Shown piece after piece: positions 8,203-16,764 of a DNA stretch of 64,000 nucleotides. This stretch comes from Sphingosinicella sp. BN140058 (lineage in GTDB: Bacteria; Pseudomonadota; Alphaproteobacteria; Sphingomonadales; Sphingomonadaceae). The notes beneath the pieces are model-generated. The model was not told the DNA's origin. It made no database searches and worked only from the letters and a program-made list of their open reading frames with translations. Both the position numbers and the translations under genes were made by a program. The number at the start of each line of letters is the position of its first letter. Position 1 is the first letter of the stretch. The DNA lies in assembly GCF_004135585.1 (NCBI RefSeq), contig NZ_CP035501.1, forward strand, positions 1,785,001-1,849,000, read 5' to 3'.

Positions 8203-10314
8203 TCAAGGCAGCGCGAAGGCGATATAGGCGGAGCCTTGCGGCGCTTTGGGGTCGCGGCCGGCGCTGGTGGCGAGGACGACGAACTGGCGGCCGTTGACGG
8301 AGTAGGTGATCGGGGTGGCGACGCCGGCATAAGGCAGGATCGTCTCCCACAGCAGCCGGCCGGTGCGGGCGTCGAAGGCACGAAACTTGCGGTCGTAGAT
8401 GGTCGCACCGATGAACAGGAGACCGCCGGCGGTGACGATCGGCCCGCCATAATTCTCGCTGCCCGTGTTCGCCATGCCGCGCGCGGCGAGCTCGGGATAT
8501 TCGCCCAGCGGCACCTTCCAGAGATATTCGCCGGTGTTGAGATCGATGGCATTGAGCGTGCCCCAGGGCGGCGCCACCGCGGGATAGCCGTCGGGATCGA
8601 GGAACTTGCGGTAGCCGGTGAAGACGTAGCGCGACGGCGCGCCGTCGCTTCCGGGGGCGGTCACTTCGCGGTCGACGGCGGCGGGTCTCGCGATCAGAAA
8701 GTCGGCTATCGCCGCGCGATCGTGGGCGGGAATCTGCGGGAAGCCGGGCATGCGGCCGCGCCCGGCCTTGATGATCGCGGCGATGGTCGCGGCGTTCATG
8801 CGCGCTGCGACATTGTCGAGCCGCGGAAAATCGGGCGGTGCGCCCTCTCGCCCCACCCCGTGGCAGGCGGCGCATTGCGCCTGATAGAGTTGCTCGCCGC
8901 GGGTCGCTGCGCGTTCCGGAAGCGCGAGGCCGCCGCTCCATGCGATATCGTTGCTGTTGAGGTAGAGGATGCCGCGGCGGCGATCGACCGCGGAACCGCC
9001 CCATTCGGCGCCGCCGTCGAAGCCGGGGAAGACGATCGTCTGCCGGCCAACGCCAAGCGGCTGGAAGGGGCCGCCGCTGCGCATGGCGGCGAACGCCTTC
9101 CGCGCCGCTGCCTCGGCGGCGGGGGTTCGGCCGGTCAGCATCTCGGCGGTGAGCGACTGACGCGCGAACGGTGCCGGGCGCAGCGGAAAGGGCTGGGTCG
9201 GCGCGGCGCGCTCGCCGGGCACGTCGCTGGCCGGCACCGGTCGCTCCTCGATCGGGAAGAGCGGCTTGCCGGTGACGCGATCGAACAGGAACAGGAGGCC
9301 CTGCTTGCTCGGCTGTGCCACCGCGTCGATCGCGCGGCCCTGGTGGCGGACCGTCAGCAGCACCGGCGGCGATGGGAAATCGCGATCGAGGATGTCGTGG
9401 TGCACCGCCTGGAAGTGCCAGAGATGGCGTCCGGTGGCGGCGTCGAGCGCGACCAGGCTGTTGGCGTAGAGATTGTCGCCGGGCCGATCGCCGCCGTAGA
9501 AATCGTCGACCGCCGAGCCGGTCGGCACGAAGACGATGCCGCGGGCGGCGTCGAGCGCCATGCCGGCCCAGGCATTGGCGCCGCCGGCACTTCTCCAGGC
9601 GTCGGCCGGCCATGTTTCGTGCCCCGGCTCGCCCGGCTTCGGAATCAGGTTGAACGTCCAGCGCAGAGCGCCGGTGCGCACGTCATAGGCCCGGACCGCC
9701 CCCGGCGCGGCAGGTGCGCTTTCGGAGGTGCGGAAGCCGGTGATGATGAGATCGCGGTAGACGATTCCCGGCGTGGTGAGGAAGGCGGCGGTGCGTTCGG
9801 GATCGCGCCCGAGGCTGGCACGCAGATCGACCCGGCCGCCATCGCCGAAGCTGCGCACCGAAGCGCCGGTTTTCGGATCGAGCGCGATCAGATCGGCACC
9901 ATTGCCGGAGAAGAGCCGCGCTTCGTCGCCGTCCGACCAATAAGTGAGACCGCGCACCGGCTGCTCGCCCGCTTCGGACGGACGATGCTCCCAGAGGCGC
10001 TTGCCGGTTGCAGCATCGAGGGCGAACACCCCCTGCCCCGGCGTCACGCCGTAAAGGATCCCGCCGATCATCAACGGCGACGCCTGCAGGCGGCCGGCGC
10101 CGGTCTCGTAGCGCCAGACCTCGCGCAGCCCGGAGACGTTGTTGGTGTCGATCTGCTCGAGGGCAGAAAAGCGGTCGCCGGCTGGGCTGCCGCCATAGAC
10201 CGGCCAATCGTCTGCTCCGGCGTTGGCATTGCGGGCGATCGCACCGGCGGCCAGGAGCAACGCGCCACAGGCGACGATGACGCGGCCCCTGGCTCGATGT
10301 CTGTCCGCACGCAT
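8203..10314 (-). CDS. PQQ-dependent (quinoprotein) dehydrogenase with inserted cytochrome c motif
   Basis: A 703-residue exported enzyme. A signal peptide (residues 1-32) leads into an eight-bladed propeller of the quinoprotein alcohol/glucose dehydrogenase type, with PQQ repeats such as DAATGKRLWEH, DVRTGALRWTF, DAATGRHLWHF, DLNTGEYLWKV and DARTGRLLWET. A haem c motif CAACH (481-485) with a possible axial Met522 (GRMPGF) is placed inside the last third, before the final blades, so electrons can pass from PQQ to a haem in the same chain. The enzyme would act in the periplasm on a sugar or alcohol. No PQQ synthesis genes are in the window. ATG at 10314 follows GGGGGAG. Confidence 0.9.
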   Translation of the reverse strand: MRADRHRARGRVIVACGALLLAAGAIARNANAGADDWPVYGGSPAGDRFSALEQIDTNNVSGLREVWRYETGAGRLQASPLMIGGILYGVTPGQGVFALDAATGKRLWEHRPSEAGEQPVRGLTYWSDGDEARLFSGNGADLIALDPKTGASVRSFGDGGRVDLRASLGRDPERTAAFLTTPGIVYRDLIITGFRTSESAPAAPGAVRAYDVRTGALRWTFNLIPKPGEPGHETWPADAWRSAGGANAWAGMALDAARGIVFVPTGSAVDDFYGGDRPGDNLYANSLVALDAATGRHLWHFQAVHHDILDRDFPSPPVLLTVRHQGRAIDAVAQPSKQGLLFLFDRVTGKPLFPIEERPVPASDVPGERAAPTQPFPLRPAPFARQSLTAEMLTGRTPAAEAAARKAFAAMRSGGPFQPLGVGRQTIVFPGFDGGAEWGGSAVDRRRGILYLNSNDIAWSGGLALPERAATRGEQLYQAQCAACHGVGREGAPPDFPRLDNVAARMNAATIAAIIKAGRGRMPGFPQIPAHDRAAIADFLIARPAAVDREVTAPGSDGAPSRYVFTGYRKFLDPDGYPAVAPPWGTLNAIDLNTGEYLWKVPLGEYPELAARGMANTGSENYGGPIVTAGGLLFIGATIYDRKFRAFDARTGRLLWETILPYAGVATPITYSVNGRQFVVLATSAGRDPKAPQGSAYIAFALP

Positions 10315-10442
10315 AGCCGCTCCCCCTTCAGCAACGGCGTTGCGCCGATCAGCAGCCGGTCAGACGACCGGGACGGACCTTGTAGGCCGGCAGCGGGCGC
10401 AATCGCCAGAGCCGTCGCTACCCCATTGCCACGCTCAGGAGA

Positions 10443-11099
10443 TCATCCACTCCCCTTCGATGCGGCAGCAAAGACCGCCAGTTGCGCATCGAAGGCGCGG
10501 CGATAGGCCGGGCGCGCCTCGCCACGGGCGATGTACGCGACAAGGTTCGGATAGTCCGGCAGCAGGCCCGACGATTCGAGCCGGCGCAGCACCGTCACCA
10601 CTAACAGGTCGGCGGCGCTGAAGCCGCCGTCGAGCCAGTCGGCCTCGCCGAGAAAGGCCGACAATGCTTTCAACCGGGCACGCACGCGATCCTGCAGCAT
10701 CGGCAGACGGGCGGCGAACCAGGGCCGGTCGCGCTCCACGATCATCGCCATCGACAGTTCGACGATCGGCGGCTCGACACTGTTCAAGGCGGCGAACATC
10801 CAGGCGATCGCGCGGGCACGGGCATTGGCCTCAGCGGGCAGGAGGCCGGCATGCTGGCCGGCGATGTGCAGGATGATCGCGCCGGATTCGAACAAGGCGA
10901 GGTCACCTTCTTCAAGCGTCGGGATCTGCCCGAACGGGTTGAGCCGGCGATGGCCCGGCTGCTTCAGCGCCTCGAACGAGACCAGCCGGCACGCATAGGG
11001 CTGCCCGACCTCCTCGAGCGCCCAGCGAACCCGCATGTCGCGTGCCAGCCCGCGGCCGCGATCGGGAGAGCTTTCAAAGGCCGTGATGGTGATCGTCAT
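10443..11099 (-). CDS. Glutathione S-transferase family protein
   Basis: A 218-residue protein with the thioredoxin-like GST N-domain (ITAFESSPDRGRGLARDMRVRWALEE; NPFGQIPTLEEGDLALFESGAIILHI) and a helical C-domain (DWLDGGFSAADLLVVTVLRRL). The SPDRGRG stretch stands where the catalytic Ser/Cys of beta/theta-like GSTs is expected. ATG at 11099 is preferred because GGAGG stands just upstream; an in-frame ATG at 11147 adds 16 residues. Likely a cytoplasmic detoxification enzyme; substrate unknown. Confidence 0.88.
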   Translation of the reverse strand: MTITITAFESSPDRGRGLARDMRVRWALEEVGQPYACRLVSFEALKQPGHRRLNPFGQIPTLEEGDLALFESGAIILHIAGQHAGLLPAEANARARAIAWMFAALNSVEPPIVELSMAMIVERDRPWFAARLPMLQDRVRARLKALSAFLGEADWLDGGFSAADLLVVTVLRRLESSGLLPDYPNLVAYIARGEARPAYRRAFDAQLAVFAAASKGSG

Positions 11100-11204
11100 C
11101 AAAGTTCCTCCGTTCGATGCGGCCGCGCGGGCGGAGCATAGCAGCAATGCGCGCCGGCTCGGCGCTTTCCTGAGGTGCGGCGCACCGCGTTCCCGCGCTT
11201 CCGC

Positions 11205-11229
11205 GGAACACAGCCGCGACGATCGAGTT
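11205..11229 (+). promoter_or_regulatory. EcfG-type general stress promoter candidate
   Basis: GGAAC (11205-11209), 17 nt, then GTT (11227-11229). This matches the consensus of the alphaproteobacterial general stress sigma factor EcfG (GGAAC, 16-17 nt, CGTT). It stands 35 nt before the start of a gene whose product looks like a general-stress membrane protein, which supports the call. Confidence 0.6.
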
Positions 11230-11263
11230 CATGCCGCCACGGATCAACCGCTAGGAGAGTAAC

Positions 11264-11797
11264 GTGAACCAGAGCATTGCATCGGCTGTCTTCGACAGCG
11301 AGATCGAAGCCGACCGGGCGCTTGGCGAACTTCGCAGCATTGGGGTCCCGGACTCCGCCTTGTCGATCATCGCGCAGCAGGGTGGCAAGACCACCACGAC
11401 CAGCGGCACCGGAGAGACGCATGGCGAGGGCCATGGCAGCATTCTCCGTGGCCTGCTCGGCGGCGGTGCGCTCGGTGCAGGGCTCGGCGTAGTGGCGCTG
11501 GCCATTCCGGGTGTCGGCCCGCTGACCGCGCTGGGCGCGATCGCGGCCTCCGCCGTCCCCGAAGCGATGGCGATCGGTGCCGCCGCGGGCGCGGTGGCCG
11601 GCGGCCTCAACGAGTCGCTCAAGAAGCACGGCATCAGCGACGAGGACGCAACTTATTACCATGAGCGGATCACGAGCGGCGGCACCCTGATCTCGGTCGA
11701 TTCGACGGCGAGCAACGTCCGCGCCGAGGAGGTTCGCGACATCCTGTACCGTCACGGCGGGCACAGCTCCAGCCGCGCACGGGTCGCGGCCCTCTAA
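11264..11797 (+). CDS. General-stress-type membrane protein (YflT/GsiB-like Gly-rich type)
   Basis: A 177-residue protein. Residues 1-45 (AVFDSEIEADRALGELRSIGVPDSALSII) look like the short alpha/beta 'general stress protein 17M' domain, followed by a Gly/Ala-rich hydrophobic segment (about 62-115) that can cross or lie on the membrane, and a C-terminal part with HERITSGGTLISVDS that repeats the fold of the N-domain. Start is GTG at 11264 behind AGGAGAG. The EcfG-like promoter just upstream implies induction in general stress. Its exact role is unknown. Confidence 0.65.
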   Translation: MNQSIASAVFDSEIEADRALGELRSIGVPDSALSIIAQQGGKTTTTSGTGETHGEGHGSILRGLLGGGALGAGLGVVALAIPGVGPLTALGAIAASAVPEAMAIGAAAGAVAGGLNESLKKHGISDEDATYYHERITSGGTLISVDSTASNVRAEEVRDILYRHGGHSSSRARVAAL

Positions 11798-11839
11798 GTC
11801 GGTACCGCTGCCGGCCAAGTCCGGCAGCATCTGCTTACC

Positions 11840-11877
11840 AATGGACGGGGCTCGCCTGCAGGCGAGCCCCGTCCATT
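11840..11877. terminator. Perfect 38-bp palindrome, bidirectional terminator candidate
   Basis: A 17-bp perfect stem (11840-11856 with 11861-11877) around TGCA, GC-rich, between two convergent genes (stress protein ending at 11797 and amidohydrolase ending at 11912). A second, shorter hairpin (GCTGCCGG/CCGGCAGC, about 11807-11828) precedes it. There is no long T-tract, so termination may depend on the hairpin alone. Position and symmetry suit a shared terminator. Confidence 0.65.
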
Positions 11878-11911
11878 CCTGAGTGGCTTGGCGCAGACCG
11901 CTCAGTTCGAA

Positions 11912-13135
11912 TCACTCCGGGGGGCGAGCGCCCCCGTCGATCCTGCGGCCGGCGCGATAGGCGCGGCGAACGTCGGCGAACGCTTTCACGTCCGTTTCGG
12001 GATTGCCGTTCACCAGCACCAGATCGGCATCATAGCCGGGTGCCAGGCGCCCTTGCCGCGCAGGAGCGCCGAAGGTTCTGACGGGATTGGTGGTCAGCGA
12101 TGCGAGAATGTCTCTCGCCGCCATTCCCGACGCATGCATCTGAAGATATTCGTCGGCCGGATCGAAATCGGTCATGTAGCCGACGTCGGTTCCAAACAGG
12201 ATCCGTCCGCCAGCCTTTCGGAAGGCCGCGACCTGCTGCTGAGCGACCTCCGCGAAGTGCTGCGCCATCGCCGTGTCATTGGTCTTCGCGGCCTCGTAGC
12301 CCCACAATTTGAGCGTCGGCACCAGCGCGACGCGCGCACCGACGATATGCTCGGCAAAGCGCGCGTCCCAGGGGCCGCCGATCGGCGCGGTATGGAGCAG
12401 CACGTCGGCGCCGCCGTCGATGGCGAGTTCGACCCCGCGCCGATTGGTCGGATGGACAAGCACCTTCACGCCTGCGCGGTGCGCCTCGTCGGCCACGGCC
12501 CGGATCGTCTCGGCCGGGATCGACGGGAATGGCTGCTCGCGGGTGAGGGAGACGCTCATCAGCTTGACCGCTCCCGCCCCCGCACGGATCGACTGCGCGA
12601 CGAGCCTTCGCGCCTGCTCCGCATCGTGCAGTTCGGCAAGCTTGCCGTCGGTGACGTAGAACGGGGTTCCGGTGGGGCCGACGAGCGCGCCTCCCGCGGT
12701 GATGATGCCGGGGCCTCGCACCTCGCCCGACAGGATCCGGCGTCGGATGCTCAGCGTGTTGGCAAGGTCGGACCCGGTATCGACGACATGCGCGAAGCCG
12801 TAGCGAGTGAGCATGTCGGCGAGCTGTGCCGAAAGCCGGGTGGCGGGCAGCCGCTCCGCCCCGCGCCATTCGGGACCCATGAAGTGGACGTGGCTGTTCC
12901 AGAAGCCCGGCAGCAGCGTGCCGCCGTTGCACGAGATGCGCTCAGCGCCGGCAGGCACCTTTGTCCGGCCGCGGGCGCCGACCGCCGCGATCCGCCCCTC
13001 TCGGATGACCAGCACGCCGTCGGCAATGGACAGGGCATCCGCCGACGGCACGATCCGGCAACCCACGAATGCTGTCTCGCTTGCTGCCTTGACCGGGCCG
13101 GCGGCGCCAAGGGCTGCAAGTGCCACTCCGACCAA
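11912..13135 (-). CDS. Exported amidohydrolase-family metal-dependent hydrolase
   Basis: A 407-residue (from TTG 13135) protein of the amidohydrolase superfamily: HVH (H82, H84) in the first metal-binding motif, AVKLM for the bridging lysine, VHPTN and LLHTAPIG for later histidines, and FGTDVGYM for the metal-binding aspartate. The N-terminus is the end of a signal peptide; in-frame bases upstream still encode KRWLFT, which would make a normal charged n-region, but no ATG or GTG exists before the TAA at about 13215. The true start is therefore doubtful. Substrate unknown; relatives act as imidazolonepropionase-like, prolidase or lactonase enzymes. Confidence 0.8.
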   Translation of the reverse strand: MVGVALAALGAAGPVKAASETAFVGCRIVPSADALSIADGVLVIREGRIAAVGARGRTKVPAGAERISCNGGTLLPGFWNSHVHFMGPEWRGAERLPATRLSAQLADMLTRYGFAHVVDTGSDLANTLSIRRRILSGEVRGPGIITAGGALVGPTGTPFYVTDGKLAELHDAEQARRLVAQSIRAGAGAVKLMSVSLTREQPFPSIPAETIRAVADEAHRAGVKVLVHPTNRRGVELAIDGGADVLLHTAPIGGPWDARFAEHIVGARVALVPTLKLWGYEAAKTNDTAMAQHFAEVAQQQVAAFRKAGGRILFGTDVGYMTDFDPADEYLQMHASGMAARDILASLTTNPVRTFGAPARQGRLAPGYDADLVLVNGNPETDVKAFADVRRAYRAGRRIDGGARPPE

Positions 13136-13217
13136 CGTGAACAGCCACCGTTTGTGGGCGGCAACCTGGATGTCCGTTCCCTGCCAGCCGAGTCTCCACG
13201 GGGCGCGGCAGCCTAAT

Positions 13218-13629
13218 TAGGCGCCCGCCTCCGAGGCAAGTGCCCGCGCCCCGCCGCGCCGGATCGCAAAGCAGCCGGCCAATGCCGAGTTCATAACCGA
13301 TGTTGCGATTATCGCTTGACAAGCATCATGCCGTATGCGATTATAGCAACTTCAACACAGCCCTTGTGCAGTGTTGACGGCGCAGGCCGACGTTCGTGGA
13401 CAGGACCGAGCCCGCGACATTTCGACCCGAATACTCTCAGGGTTCGCAACCTGACCAAGAGAGATGAACAACCGCCAACCGAGCAGCAAACCGCGGCAGC
13501 GGCCGGGGAAAAGGTCGGTTGGCACTTCATCGAAGATGTGCGCACATCCGGGGCGAGGACGAACGTCTCCCCCGGGGAGTGGCGTTGCGCCGCCCAATCC
13601 CGGTCGGCGCAAAGAGGAGGTAGTAGAGA
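13218..13629 (+). other. Intergenic region with promoter and about 280-nt leader
   Basis: About 410 bases with no gene I can support. It holds the sigma-70-like promoter at 13316-13344 and then a long transcribed leader before the beta-helix gene. Short open frames are present but have neither good ribosome sites nor typical codon bias. A perfect Shine-Dalgarno stretch (AGAGGAGGT) closes the leader. Confidence 0.5.
13316..13344 (+). promoter_or_regulatory. Sigma-70-like promoter of the beta-helix gene
   Basis: A perfect -35 hexamer TTGACA (13316-13321), a 17-bp spacer and GATTAT (13339-13344; 4 of 6 match to TATAAT) on the plus strand, in a noticeably AT-richer patch. Transcription would begin near 13351, leaving a leader of roughly 280 nt before the ATG at 13630. 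Confidence 0.6.
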
Positions 13630-15180
13630 ATGGCAGAGCCCTTCGGACGTTTCGTGCCCAACGATCCCGCAGCCGACAATTCGACCGCGATCAACGCCGC
13701 TCTCGCGGATCCCGAAGTATTCGGGGTCATTCTTCCGCCAGGCAACATCCGCGTCGATCATGCCATCGTGGTGCCGACCGGCAAGTTCGTGCGGGGTGCC
13801 GGCCGCGGCGTCACCCGGCTGGTCCGCACCAACAACATCTCGTCCTCCGACTATTTCGACAAGGCTCTGATTCGGTCGGCCGACAATGCCAATGGCGTCC
13901 GGGTCAGCGACCTCACCGTCGTATCTCCCAAGGTGAACGACAAGGTCCAGGGCGTGTGGATGCGCGGGGCGACGAACTTCGAAGTGGAGAATGTCGAGGC
14001 CCTGAACTGCGGCTATGCCTTCTGGGCGCAGGAATTCGCACGCAACGGCATTTTCCGAGACATCATCTCGCGCAACGCGAACGTGCATTTCGAGACGACG
14101 CAGGCGACCGACATCCTGTTCGAGAATATGACATCGAGCGACGGTGACGCCGACAATCCCCTTGGTGTCGAGGCCGTGTGGCACACCCTGTTCGGCAGCA
14201 AGCGGATCACCTTCCGTCGCGGTCGCCACATCGGCAAGGGCCAGCCCTATCTCGTGATCGCCGATACCGGTTCGGGCGATGCGGGCCTGATCGACGAGAT
14301 CCTGTTCGAGGATTGCGATGCGGTCAACACCGACGGCAAGACCCTGCTGTTCGTCAACAAGCTTAGCGCAACGGCTTCGGTAAACAGGGTCACGCTCAAA
14401 GACTGCAACGCGGTCGGCGGCAACACCGGCTCCAGCGCCAGCCTCCTCGGTCTATTCTATCTCGGCAACATCGTGATCGAGGGCGGACGCGGGGTGTGCT
14501 TCAGCCAGCAGGTCTATTCCGTCGGGGCGGGAGCAACGCTCAAGGCGATCGATCATCATGTCGAGGTGACCGCGCCAACCGGTGCCTCCGGCGCGGTCTA
14601 TGCCGGTGTCGTTCAGATCATCGGTGGCAGCATCGTCGTCAATTCGCCGTTGGTCCTGCCCGTTATCGGCGCCGCAACAACGATGACCGGCACCTATGTC
14701 AAGCAGGCGGCCGGCCTTTACCTTCCCGGCGCCGCCGGCGAAGCCGTGCAATATGTCTATCCAATCGACTTGCCGATCACGAATGGCGGCAACCAAGTGG
14801 TCGGCGAAGGCACCAACCAGCCGCGGGCGAGGTTCACCCTGACCACCGGCAATGTCTACCGTCTCCGCTACAGAGGAAAGATGCGCAAGGGCAGCGGCGG
14901 GTATCCGGCCATGTCGATGCTGATGGAGGGGACCGGCGGCACCATCGTCTCGGCCGCCATCGCCTTCGAAAAGGATGACGGCACGATCGAGAGCTTGGCG
15001 CCCGTGGCCGTAGGGCCCTATATCGCGGCTGGCCTGGCAAGCGTCCCGGCCAATGCCACGCGAAACTTCTTCCTCGACATAACGATCAAGGGCAACGGAA
15101 CCCAATTGGCCCTCAATCAGGGCTCGAGTCCGGCGACCATCCTCGCCGGTTCGATCATGACCATCGAGCGAATTCTGTGA
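13630..15180 (+). CDS. Right-handed beta-helix (pectate-lyase-like) protein without signal peptide
   Basis: A 516-residue protein. The start (FGRFVPNDPAADNSTAINAALAD) is the 'pectate lyase superfamily' entry motif found in phage tailspikes and surface polysaccharide enzymes, where D and N residues begin a parallel beta-helix. Later repeats such as GVRVSDLTVV, NFEVENVEALNC, NGIFRDIISRNA and RITFRRGRHIG form helix coils up to about residue 330. The C-terminal third (from about 380) looks like a beta-sandwich or carbohydrate-binding module. There is no signal peptide, so export must be non-classical or the protein is cytoplasmic. Neighbours are a glycosyltransferase gene and a hairpin. A polysaccharide-modifying role is inferred from fold only. 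Confidence 0.7.
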   Translation: MAEPFGRFVPNDPAADNSTAINAALADPEVFGVILPPGNIRVDHAIVVPTGKFVRGAGRGVTRLVRTNNISSSDYFDKALIRSADNANGVRVSDLTVVSPKVNDKVQGVWMRGATNFEVENVEALNCGYAFWAQEFARNGIFRDIISRNANVHFETTQATDILFENMTSSDGDADNPLGVEAVWHTLFGSKRITFRRGRHIGKGQPYLVIADTGSGDAGLIDEILFEDCDAVNTDGKTLLFVNKLSATASVNRVTLKDCNAVGGNTGSSASLLGLFYLGNIVIEGGRGVCFSQQVYSVGAGATLKAIDHHVEVTAPTGASGAVYAGVVQIIGGSIVVNSPLVLPVIGAATTMTGTYVKQAAGLYLPGAAGEAVQYVYPIDLPITNGGNQVVGEGTNQPRARFTLTTGNVYRLRYRGKMRKGSGGYPAMSMLMEGTGGTIVSAAIAFEKDDGTIESLAPVAVGPYIAAGLASVPANATRNFFLDITIKGNGTQLALNQGSSPATILAGSIMTIERIL

Positions 15181-15242
15181 CTTTCGCCCTGTCGTCGATC
15201 TCGGTCAGCATGCCTCATTCGCACTGATCGATGCGGTCGGGC

Positions 15243-15275
15243 CACTCCCCATGCCCAGCTCGGGCGTGGGGAGTG
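15243..15275 (+). terminator. Strong hairpin after the beta-helix gene
   Basis: A 14-bp stem with one G:U pair and a 5-nt loop (15243-15256 with 15262-15275) lies 63 bases behind the stop of the beta-helix gene. No T-tract follows. It probably ends that transcript before the glycosyltransferase gene, which then needs its own promoter. Confidence 0.55.
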
Positions 15276-15451
15276 ACCAATGTGGTCACGGCGACCGCCT
15301 CACCGATAACCAATATTGTCCGGCGCCGAACCTGCTCCTGGCCCGCGCGGCACGCCCGCAGAACATTGCAGGAAGCAAATAATCCGACAAGCTCGCCCTG
15401 AACCGGCGTCCCTAGGCCTGATCCCAGCATGGATTGAGCGGAGGGATAAGT

Positions 15452-16699
15452 ATGCAGGGCATGTCCGGAAGCCTCTTCCGTTTCCCGGACATTGCGGCGT
15501 CCCGCGCGTCAGCCTTGCTGCCGACCGCTCGGCACGGGGCCGCGGATGCCGGGGATCGCCGGGCGGGCGGCGGCTCTCTGATGATTTTCATCGACGATCT
15601 CGGCGCGACCGGCGTCGTCCGCAATGCAATCGCGCTGGCGACAAGGCTCTGCGCTGCCGGTTTCGTCGTCGAGGTGGCGGCGAGTTGCGCCCAGGGTGCC
15701 CTGCGCGGAGAGCTCGACCCCCGCATCCGCCTGACCGAACTGCTGCCGAGCCGCTGGAGAACGGCGCCGCGGCCGGTGCGGCTTGCCCGAGCCTTGTTGG
15801 GCTTGCGCCGGCGGCTCGCCTCGGAGCAGCCCGACCTCATCCTGTCGGCGGGCAATCACGGCCATCTTCTCACCCGCCTCGCGGCGTCGGCTGCGCCGCG
15901 GGCCCGGACGATCTACCGGATCAGCAACGATCTCGATCACGCGCGGCCCGGACGGCTCGGACGCCTCGGCAAGATCGCCCGCACGCTTCAATTCCGTCTG
16001 ATCGCAGGACATGCCGCCTGCCTGGCGCTGGTCTCGCCCCATCTGCTGCAGCACCCCCTGATTGCCGCCGCGGCGCGCCGGGGCAAGACCCGGCTGATCC
16101 CGAACGGAGTCGATCTCGCCATGGTCGCCAAGCGAAGCGAGGGTCCGGCCCCGCATCCCTGGTTGGCCGAGTCGAACCATCCGACCGTGCTCACTGTCGG
16201 CCGGCTTGCGCCGCAGAAGAATATCGAGACCTTGCTGGCGGCCTTGGCCGAGGCGCGGCGATCCCGCCCCTTGCGGCTGATCGTTCTCGGCGACGGCACC
16301 GACAAGACCCGCCTCCGCTTGCGTGGCCGCGCAGAGGCGCTCGGCATCGCCGATGCGGTCGCGTTCGTCCCCGCCGTGCCAAATCCGTTTCCGTGGATGG
16401 CGCACGCCGCCGCCTTCGTCCTGCCGTCCTGGTGGGAGGGCGCGTCGAACGTGCTGCTGGAGGCGCTCGCCTGCGGCCGGCCGATCGTCGCCTCCCGCAC
16501 CGCCGGCAATGCGGAGGAGGTGCTCGGATCGGGTCGCTACGGACGCCTGATCGATCCGGCCGACGTGCATGGCCTCGCCAAGGCCTTGCTCGATCAGACC
16601 GGAGCGACACCGATCCGGCCCGGCGCCCGCGCCACGGCCTTCAGCCGCAACCGCGCTCTCGACGAATTCGCGGTGCTTGCAGTGGGCCTAAGCCGCTAA
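15452..16699 (+). CDS. GT4-type glycosyltransferase
   Basis: A 415-residue GT-B fold enzyme of the GT4 type. The N-domain carries FIDDLGATGVVRNAIALA (acceptor side); the C-domain shows LIPNGVDL, VGRLAPQKNIETLL, the LIVLGDGTDK strand and the donor-binding PSWWEGASNVLLEALACG with the E-x7-E motif. It transfers a sugar from a nucleotide donor to a glycan or lipid acceptor at the cytoplasmic membrane face. ATG at 15452 is preferred to a TTG at 15434 because GGAGGG stands just upstream. No other surface-polysaccharide genes lie next to it except the beta-helix protein. Confidence 0.88.
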   Translation: MQGMSGSLFRFPDIAASRASALLPTARHGAADAGDRRAGGGSLMIFIDDLGATGVVRNAIALATRLCAAGFVVEVAASCAQGALRGELDPRIRLTELLPSRWRTAPRPVRLARALLGLRRRLASEQPDLILSAGNHGHLLTRLAASAAPRARTIYRISNDLDHARPGRLGRLGKIARTLQFRLIAGHAACLALVSPHLLQHPLIAAAARRGKTRLIPNGVDLAMVAKRSEGPAPHPWLAESNHPTVLTVGRLAPQKNIETLLAALAEARRSRPLRLIVLGDGTDKTRLRLRGRAEALGIADAVAFVPAVPNPFPWMAHAAAFVLPSWWEGASNVLLEALACGRPIVASRTAGNAEEVLGSGRYGRLIDPADVHGLAKALLDQTGATPIRPGARATAFSRNRALDEFAVLAVGLSR

Positions 16700-16764
16700 A
16701 TCTGCTGGGCAGGACTTACGACAGGCGTGTAGGAGACACGGGGTATCTGCCGCACGAGGCGCGA

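Noticed and set aside
7969..10506. Plus-strand open frame of 845 codons
   Set aside because: Shadow of the quinoprotein gene on the other strand.
13630..15180. Prophage tailspike gene
   Set aside because: The fold is tailspike-like, but no tail, capsid, integrase or att site is near, so a phage origin cannot be supported from this window.
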